In this document: positions 1 through 4,952 of the stretch, piece by piece
Layout of the letters: each line of letters opens with the position of its first letter
How positions within the stretch are numbered: position 1 is the stretch's first letter
NCBI GenBank assembly: GCA_009908585.1
Contig: JAAAOZ010000124.1
Span: 1-6,777, forward strand
DNA length: 6,777 bases
From: Chloroflexota bacterium
Lineage (GTDB): Bacteria; Chloroflexota; Anaerolineae; B4-G1; SLSP01
Direction: 5' to 3'
Translations under genes and position numbers: made by a program
The notes under the pieces: generated by a model
The model's input: only the letters and a program-made list of their open reading frames with translations
Told to the model about the DNA's origin: nothing
Databases searched by the model: none

Positions 1-7
1 AAAGTAG

Positions 8-44
8 CAAGCCGGGGCGGGGAGACACATCCCGCCCCGACTTG
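8..44 (-). terminator. GC-rich hairpin terminator after ftcD
   Basis: Bases 13-21 (CGGGGCGGG) pair perfectly with 31-39 (CCCGCCCCG) around a 9-base loop. After one C/A mismatch, CAAG at 8-11 pairs with CTTG at 41-44, giving 13 pairs in a 14-position stem. It lies about 33 bases past the ftcD stop codon. On the minus strand the stem is followed by CTACTTT, where the window ends, so the full U tract cannot be seen. On the plus strand it is followed by a T-rich stretch (GTTATCTTTATC), so it could also stop transcription arriving from the left. The stem is seen directly; the terminator role is inferred. Confidence 0.8.
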
Positions 45-77
45 GTTATCTTTATCTAAAAAACAACAACGACTCTC

Positions 78-1592
78 CTACAATCCGCCTCGATCCACGG
101 CGGTCTCTTGGATCTGCGCCAGCAGGGAGTCCGCGCGCGTCTGGATGTGCGAGAGTTCGTCCAGCCAGGCGGCCCGCTTCTCGCCGTCCTTGACCGTCTT
201 GGCGTTGATGCGAACGTTGAGCGACGCGCCTTGAATGGCCGCCATCGCCATCCAGCCTGCGGTGGCCGCGTCGGTGACGGCGTTCTCGTTGCCCTTGCGC
301 GCGACGATGAGCGCTTGCTCCATCGCGGCCAAGGCCTCGCGAGCCGTGGCCAGCGGCACCTCCGCCGCTTTGATCGTCGCTTGCTGGATTTCTTCTTGGC
401 GTGCGGCCTTCTCCTTCGCCGTCGATTTGGGCAGCCTGAAGGCGGCCATCATCGCGTCGAAGGCAGCGCTATCCTCGCGCATGCGCTTGGTGAGCGACCG
501 GCGCAGCTTCTCCGAGGCGACAATCGCCTCGCTGACCTCCTCGTGCACATCAGCGTAGCGGCGCTTGCCGATGGTGACGTGCCCGACCATCGTCGTGAGC
601 GCGGACGCCAGCGCGCCGGCCAAGGCCGCCACCGATCCGCCGCCCGGCGTCGGGCTGTTGGCCGCCACCGCATCCAAGAAGCCCATTGGCGCGCCTTCGT
701 CCATCGCGGCCAGCTTGTTCTCCAGGATCTGATCGCTATCGAAGAGGTCTAACTGCAAGTACCACTGCGCCGATTCGATGAGCGCGCGCTGGGGCGTCAG
801 GCCGACCAGTTCGGTGTGGGTGATGGTCGCGCCGTAGCGCGCCGCCTCTCGCCGGATGGTCTCCACCACGCGATAGATGGGCGTGCGCGGAAAGTTGGTC
901 AGGTTCATCGAGACCTGCGCCTGGCCCGCGACTATGATGCCCATGCTCTTGACGTAGCGGTAGCCGCCGCTGGAGTGTCGGATGGCCTTGGCGATCTTCC
1001 GCGCGACGCTCACATCGTCGGTGTTGAGGTAGGCATTGAAGGCGATCAAGAAGGGCCGCACACCGATCACCGTCGCGCCGGCCTTGCCCAGTTCGGCGGG
1101 GCCGTAATCTGGATCACGATCCGGGTTCTCGCCAATCTCCTCTTTCAATAGCTCGTACTCGCCTCGGCGGATGTCCTCCAGATTTTCCCGGTCGGGTCGC
1201 GTCGCTGCGCGCTCGTAGAGATAGACGGGGATACCCAGCTCCTCGCCGACGCGCTGCCCCAGATCGTTGGCCAGTGCGATTAGCTCATTCATCAGCACGC
1301 CACTGATGGGCACGAAGGGCACCACATCCGTCGCGCCGAGGCGGGGATGCTCGCCCTCCTGCTCCTCCATATCGATCAACTCCGCCGCCTTCTTGATTCC
1401 CTGGAAAGCGGCCTCCTGCACGGCCGCGGGCGGCCCTACCAGCGTGACCACGCTGCGGTTGTGGTCCGCATCCGATTCCACATCCAACACCTGCACCTCG
1501 GAGATGGCGCGCATCTCCGCGACAATCGCCTCGACGACCTCCATATCCCGGCCTTCGCTAAAATTCGGTACGCATTCAACTAATGTCTTCAA
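78..1592 (-). CDS. ftcD: Bifunctional glutamate formiminotransferase / formimidoyltetrahydrofolate cyclodeaminase
   Basis: This 504-residue cytosolic enzyme should move the formimino group of N-formimino-L-glutamate to tetrahydrofolate, then deaminate the product to 5,10-methenyl-THF and ammonia. That links histidine breakdown to the one-carbon pool. The N-terminal formiminotransferase half (about 1-290) opens with ECVPNFSEGRD and has EHPRLGATD around 81-89; its His82 matches the catalytic histidine of the mammalian enzyme. The cyclodeaminase half (about 300-495) has the glycine-rich SPTPGGGSVAALAGA segment (313-327) and GNENAVTDAATA (435-446). Length is close to the mammalian fusion (about 540). 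The start is TTG: the conserved VPNFSEGRD motif lies just after it, no ATG is better placed, and AAGGAGG sits 5 bases upstream. It is last in the minus-strand series and is followed by a strong hairpin. No hutH, hutU or hutI is in view, so its link to histidine use rests on the family alone. Both domains look intact. Confidence 0.95.
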   Translation of the reverse strand: MKTLVECVPNFSEGRDMEVVEAIVAEMRAISEVQVLDVESDADHNRSVVTLVGPPAAVQEAAFQGIKKAAELIDMEEQEGEHPRLGATDVVPFVPISGVLMNELIALANDLGQRVGEELGIPVYLYERAATRPDRENLEDIRRGEYELLKEEIGENPDRDPDYGPAELGKAGATVIGVRPFLIAFNAYLNTDDVSVARKIAKAIRHSSGGYRYVKSMGIIVAGQAQVSMNLTNFPRTPIYRVVETIRREAARYGATITHTELVGLTPQRALIESAQWYLQLDLFDSDQILENKLAAMDEGAPMGFLDAVAANSPTPGGGSVAALAGALASALTTMVGHVTIGKRRYADVHEEVSEAIVASEKLRRSLTKRMREDSAAFDAMMAAFRLPKSTAKEKAARQEEIQQATIKAAEVPLATAREALAAMEQALIVARKGNENAVTDAATAGWMAMAAIQGASLNVRINAKTVKDGEKRAAWLDELSHIQTRADSLLAQIQETAVDRGGL

Positions 1593-1597
1593 AATAT

Positions 1598-1604
1598 CCT
1601 CCTT
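1598..1604 (-). promoter_or_regulatory. Shine-Dalgarno of ftcD, fixes a TTG start
   Basis: The minus strand reads AAGGAGG here, followed by ATATT and then TTG at 1592. The near-perfect anti-16S match at 5-base spacing supports the unusual TTG start of ftcD. It lies directly beside the heptamer repeat array, with only three bases between them. Confidence 0.85.
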
Positions 1605-1606
1605 TT

Positions 1607-1648
1607 CTGGTTGCTGGTTGCTGGTTGCTGGTTACTTGTTACTGGTGC
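1607..1648. repeat. Degenerate heptamer tandem array (six units)
   Basis: On the plus strand the units are CTGGTTG at 1607-1613, 1614-1620 and 1621-1627, then CTGGTTA (1628-1634), CTTGTTA (1635-1641) and CTGGTGC (1642-1648). The minus-strand consensus is YAACCAG. The array fills nearly all of the 57-base gap between the DUF1232 stop codon and the ftcD ribosome binding site. It decays toward the DUF1232 side. Similar heptanucleotide microrepeats are known in filamentous cyanobacteria (the STRR type); whether this one belongs to a genome-wide family cannot be told from one copy. Confidence 0.9.
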
Positions 1649-1649
1649 C

Positions 1650-1934
1650 TCACGACTCTTCGTGGGGATTGATGACTTCAATATCGATGATCTGTTCCTC
1701 CGCATCACGGGCCAATTTGCGCTCCGTTTCCTCGACAATCTCAGGCGGGCAGACGTTGATGAACAATTGCAGGCCCAACATAAAGATGGCCAGATCATCC
1801 AATTGGCCCAATCCCAAAAAAACATCGGGGATCAAATCCAGCGGCGAGAGCACATAGGCTACCACGAGCGCGGGCACGATCTTTGCCCTCAGCGGCACCC
1901 GCTCATCAACTAGCAGATACCACGCGAGACGCAA
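1650..1934 (-). CDS. DUF1232 (YkvA-like) small membrane protein, 5' end uncertain
   Basis: This reading frame of up to 94 residues carries the DUF1232 hallmark: VPLRAKIVP (13-21), a hydrophobic helix running into YVLSPLDLIPD (27-37), then GLGQLDDLAI (41-50) and a second hydrophobic stretch ending in CPPEIVEE. The acidic tail ends in NPHEES. The biochemical function of the family is unknown; members are usually predicted to be membrane-associated. The only start available in this frame is TTG at 1934, with weak upstream AAGAA. Reading further upstream, 13 more codons without ATG, GTG or TTG lead to a TAG at 1974-1976. TTG also falls only about three residues before the conserved RLAWYLL segment, where relatives normally have a longer N-terminus. 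The true N-terminus may therefore come from the overlapping upstream frame through a frameshift, or the gene may start at TTG by coupling. It ends just before the heptamer array and ftcD. Confidence 0.8.
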   Translation of the reverse strand: MRLAWYLLVDERVPLRAKIVPALVVAYVLSPLDLIPDVFLGLGQLDDLAIFMLGLQLFINVCPPEIVEETERKLARDAEEQIIDIEVINPHEES

Positions 1935-2146
1935 TCGATATGGTTCTTCAGGTATTCGCCGGGTGCAATTGAGCTATCCCCATCCAGAACCCGGTAACGA
2001 CGCGAAAAAGGTCTGTGATCCCCACAAACACACAAATCTTCGCCGATTTTAGGGCTGGTTAAGGGATTGCCCGGCAAAATCCAAAAGACCCATCGATATA
2101 AGATCACATTCCACCACCCCAAATTTTGAACGTAGTTTTTCTTCAT
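1910..2146 (-). CDS. Unrecognised 78-residue protein, or displaced N-terminus of the DUF1232 gene
   Basis: I do not recognise this protein. It begins MKKNYVQNLGWWNVILYRW, has a hydrophobic, tryptophan-rich stretch (about 10-25), then SPKIGEDLCVCGDHRPFSRR (31-50), and ends DCVSRGIC. It has four cysteines, as CVC and two near the end, and four tryptophans. The ATG at 2146 has GGAGGA 10 bases upstream, which favours it over the in-frame ATG at 2168-2170 that would overlap that site. The last eight codons overlap the DUF1232 frame in another phase. The final residues after GEYLKNHID look unlike the rest. With one extra base near 1932-1936, the frame would continue as HID-LRLAWYLLVDE into DUF1232, making a protein of about 165 residues. 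It may be a real short gene, a gene with a frameshift, or non-coding; the good ribosome site is the best evidence that it is translated. Confidence 0.5.
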   Translation of the reverse strand: MKKNYVQNLGWWNVILYRWVFWILPGNPLTSPKIGEDLCVCGDHRPFSRRYRVLDGDSSIAPGEYLKNHIDCVSRGIC

Positions 2147-2156
2147 CAGATTCAGA

Positions 2157-2162
2157 TCCTCC
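2157..2162 (-). promoter_or_regulatory. Shine-Dalgarno before the 78-residue frame
   Basis: The minus strand reads GGAGGA, followed by 10 bases and then ATG AAG AAA at 2146. It selects the ATG at 2146 and is the only good ribosome site between the kinase gene and ftcD, so translation of the DUF1232 region probably begins here. Confidence 0.65.
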
Positions 2163-2182
2163 AGAATCATCCAATAATCGTT

Positions 2183-2206
2183 AGTCAGATAGTCAAGTCG
2201 TCAAAA
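2183..2206. repeat. Degenerate octamer tandem array (three units)
   Basis: On the plus strand three 8-base units follow each other: AGTCAGAT (2183-2190), AGTCAAGT (2191-2198) and CGTCAAAA (2199-2206). On the minus strand they read as variants of ACTTGACT. The array occupies the start of the 65-base gap just after the stop codon of the sensor kinase. It differs in period and sequence from the heptamer array at 1607-1648. The units are short and imperfect, so chance resemblance is possible. Confidence 0.5.
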
Positions 2207-2211
2207 GTGGA

Positions 2212-4935
2212 TCAGACGGCCTCTGCTTTCACGAGGGGCAGTCCAACCGTGAAGGTCGTGCCTTCTCCCTCCTGGCTCTCCACAGTGATTTGTCCTCCGT
2301 GCAGTTCGACGAGTTGCTGAACGATAGACAAACCCAGTCCCGTACCGGAGATTTGCATTTCTTTTGGAGTTTCGCCCCGAAAGAAACGCTCGAAGATATG
2401 GGGCAGTTCATCTTCGGGAATGCCGATGCCCGTATCAGCGACAGTCATCGTGGCCCAAGTGCGTCCATCGGCCTCTCGTAGCCCGGTAGAGAGTGTGACG
2501 CGCCCGCCCTCCAGCGTATAGCGCAGCGCATTACTCAGCAGATTATCCAGGATCACCTCCAATTGACTCGGATCAATCAAGGCTGTCACATCCTCCGGCG
2601 CCGGATGGATGACCAAGGTCAATTGTTGCTTCTCCGCCTGGGAATGGAAGCGCTCCTCCGCATAAGAGATCGCGAGATTGAGCGACGTCGGTTCGGGGCG
2701 CATTTCTTCCCGCCCAGCATCGATGCGCGAAATTTGCAGAATACGCTCGATCAATTCATGTTGCCAATTCGCCTGTTGCACTATGTAGTCCAAATACTCC
2801 TCACGTCGTTCCGGCCGACCGCGCCGCATTAAATCGGCGTACGCTTTGATGGCGCTGACGGGGGTCCGCAGTTCGTGGGAGAGATTTTCGATGAAATCCG
2901 ACTTCATCCGCTCCAGCGCCTTGAGGTGACTGACGTCATGAATGGCCACAACGGCCCGCGCGGCATCCAACGGTGATGTCCCCGTCGCAGCACTATCCGG
3001 CGCTGCGATAGGGGCGCCGTTCAATTCCAAATCCAACCCTGTTAACTCCAGCAAGGTCACGCCAGACTCAACTTCTGGATTCAGGCTATGTCGCACGACC
3101 TCGCGAATCATCTCACGTAGCTGTTCCACCTCTTTGGGCGCCAACGTCTGCGAAAGCCATGATCGCACAACCGGATTAGCTTGGATGATATTGCCCGCCG
3201 CATCTGTGACGACGATGCCGTCGGTGGTGCTGCGCAAAATCGCCTGAAGGCGCGCATATTGCTCCCGCAACTCGACGGTGCGCTCGCGGACGCGCCGCTC
3301 CAATTCACCATGGACCTGCGCGTTCTCAATGGCAATCGAAGCCCACGCAGCCAACGGCTCTATCACCTTCAGATCCTCTTCTGTGAAACGATTGACGGTC
3401 GTATCCAACGTTTGCAACACGCCGATGACACGATCCTCCAAGCGCAACGGGACGCTGAGAATCGAGCGCGTATAGAGGCCCGTTTGATCATCCACAGCCT
3501 TGAAGTGCCGTTGATCCTCTCGCGTGTCCCCCACAATCAGATAGTGGTTATGCTGTGCCACCCAACCGGCGACGCCCTCTCCTGGCGCGAGTCGCCAGCC
3601 ACGCACCATATCGCGCTTGGGGCCACTGGCCATCCGACACACCAATTCACCTGTCTCTGGTTCGATCAGCCACACAGAGCTGGCGACAATCCCCAAAAGC
3701 CGGCGCACCTCCTCCAGCACCACCGCCAGTACTTCATCCAAATCTCGCGACGCGCTGAGCGTTTGACCAATGTCATTAAGCACGGCCAACTCCCGATTGC
3801 GCCCCGCTAACGCCGCCTCCGCCTCTTTGCGATCCGTGATGTCGCGGAGCGTGCCGGTCAGACCAATAACATTTCCCTCGGCATCGTGACGCGGTCTGGG
3901 CGTGTCCTCAAACCATCGCAGTTGGCCTTGATCATTGCGGATTTGGATTACATAGGACGCCCTTTCTTCTCCTTGCCATGCTTCCCAGGCCTCGATGACA
4001 TTGCCTTGTTCCTCTGTTGGCAATGACTCTCTCAGCACCTCCAAAGCATTCTGAGAAATGACATCCGCCGGGTTAATGCCATAGCGAGCAACCTGCGGAG
4101 AGATATACGTTAAAATACCCTCGCTATCGACAGCGTAAATTATATCGTTGATGTTCTCCACCAACATCTGATACATCTCCTTGCTTTCCTGCAAGGCCTC
4201 TTCTGCTTCCTTGCTGGAGGTAATATCCCGCACGTAAGCCACCACGCGCGACTCTCCATCCAGATCGATCACCTTGGTTCGCACTTCGGTGGGAAAAATT
4301 GTCCCATCTGAACGCTGGCCCAGGGCTTCCATCCAGACGCCGCCGGAGGTCAACTCAGCCTCAATCACCGACGGCAGCGTCGCCGCAATCTCTTCCGGCA
4401 CCAGATCCGCCACCGTGAGGCCGATCAATTCGCCTTTGGGGACGCCGAATAGTTCGCTGGCCTGCTGGTTACAATCCAACACCTTGCCCTCCAAGGACTC
4501 CAGGAAGATGGCATCGGCGGAGGCCTCGAAGAGCGCTCGATAGCGCGCCTCATTCCCACGTAGCGTTTCTTCCGCCCGCTGACGCCCAATAGTCAGCGCG
4601 TGGATAAACTCGGTGAGGAGCACCGTACAAATCGTTAACACAATGATAGTGGTCAACGAGGCATTAAAGTCAGATGAGACTTGTCGGGTCACCCATACAG
4701 AGGCTAAGGCCAAGCACACAATCATTATCAGGCAGAGCCAGCGTTTGAAGAAAAAGGCCATCATGATGCAGGGAATGATCAAGAATAACAGAAGACTATC
4801 CTGCAACCCAAAGGTGAGGATTGACCAACTGCCGAGCAACAAGATGATAATGTAGAATCCCAAGAAAGCACTTTGGGAAGACATCAAAACCTGCTGGATA
4901 TCACGAATCCGCCGACGTCGAGAGTTTTTGTCCAT
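2212..4935 (-). CDS. Membrane-anchored sensor histidine kinase (4 TM, PAS-PAS-GAF-PAS-HisKA-HATPase)
   Basis: This 907-residue protein should sense signals and phosphorylate an unseen response regulator. A basic N-terminus (KNSRRRRIRD) precedes four hydrophobic helices at about 22-42, 47-63, 66-82 and 94-115, with little periplasmic loop, so sensing is probably within the membrane or cytoplasm. Then come PAS (about 127-240, ending YVRDIT), PAS (about 254-367, ending LRDIT), GAF (about 385-538), a coiled linker (about 541-562), a third PAS (about 563-672), and HisKA with SHELRTP and phospho-acceptor His687. The ATPase domain has the N box (Asn798, Asn802), DTGIGIP (834-840), IFERFF and GTGLGLS (864-870). 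All catalytic motifs look intact. There is no HAMP and no receiver domain. The start at 4935 has AAGGGTG 5 bases upstream. An in-frame ATG at 4950 and a more distant one at 5025 lack such a site, and the latter would overlap the preceding kinase gene. It follows that gene by 17 bases and is probably co-transcribed. The ligand is unknown. Confidence 0.93.
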   Translation of the reverse strand: MDKNSRRRRIRDIQQVLMSSQSAFLGFYIIILLLGSWSILTFGLQDSLLLFLIIPCIMMAFFFKRWLCLIMIVCLALASVWVTRQVSSDFNASLTTIIVLTICTVLLTEFIHALTIGRQRAEETLRGNEARYRALFEASADAIFLESLEGKVLDCNQQASELFGVPKGELIGLTVADLVPEEIAATLPSVIEAELTSGGVWMEALGQRSDGTIFPTEVRTKVIDLDGESRVVAYVRDITSSKEAEEALQESKEMYQMLVENINDIIYAVDSEGILTYISPQVARYGINPADVISQNALEVLRESLPTEEQGNVIEAWEAWQGEERASYVIQIRNDQGQLRWFEDTPRPRHDAEGNVIGLTGTLRDITDRKEAEAALAGRNRELAVLNDIGQTLSASRDLDEVLAVVLEEVRRLLGIVASSVWLIEPETGELVCRMASGPKRDMVRGWRLAPGEGVAGWVAQHNHYLIVGDTREDQRHFKAVDDQTGLYTRSILSVPLRLEDRVIGVLQTLDTTVNRFTEEDLKVIEPLAAWASIAIENAQVHGELERRVRERTVELREQYARLQAILRSTTDGIVVTDAAGNIIQANPVVRSWLSQTLAPKEVEQLREMIREVVRHSLNPEVESGVTLLELTGLDLELNGAPIAAPDSAATGTSPLDAARAVVAIHDVSHLKALERMKSDFIENLSHELRTPVSAIKAYADLMRRGRPERREEYLDYIVQQANWQHELIERILQISRIDAGREEMRPEPTSLNLAISYAEERFHSQAEKQQLTLVIHPAPEDVTALIDPSQLEVILDNLLSNALRYTLEGGRVTLSTGLREADGRTWATMTVADTGIGIPEDELPHIFERFFRGETPKEMQISGTGLGLSIVQQLVELHGGQITVESQEGEGTTFTVGLPLVKAEAV

Positions 4936-4940
4936 GACTT

Positions 4941-4947
4941 CACCCTT
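4941..4947 (-). promoter_or_regulatory. Shine-Dalgarno of the second kinase
   Basis: The minus strand reads AAGGGTG followed by AAGTC and ATG at 4935. It lies inside the 17-base gap after the TAA of the hybrid kinase. It supports the start at 4935 over the longer in-frame possibilities, which would overlap the previous gene. Confidence 0.65.
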
Positions 4948-4952
4948 CATAG

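Noticed and set aside
108..752. 214-residue plus-strand open frame opposite ftcD
   Set aside because: It is antisense to a well-supported enzyme, rich in Arg, Gly and Ala as expected of a GC-biased shadow frame, and shows no recognisable domain.
1589..1825. 78-residue minus-strand frame ending across the heptamer array
   Set aside because: It lies in another phase of the DUF1232 gene. Its TSNQQPATSNQ tail is only the translated heptamer repeat.
1607..2206. Short repeats considered as a CRISPR array
   Set aside because: The units are 7 and 8 bases long and directly adjacent, with no unique spacers and no cas genes nearby.
2163..2211. Promoter-like TTGAC motifs in the gap after the kinase gene
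   Set aside because: The TTGAC matches are the octamer repeat units themselves, and no good -10 box follows at 16-18 bases. A promoter here cannot be excluded but is not supported.
3181..3810. 209-residue plus-strand open frame opposite the GAF region
   Set aside because: It is an antisense shadow of conserved GAF and PAS coding sequence, with no recognisable domain.
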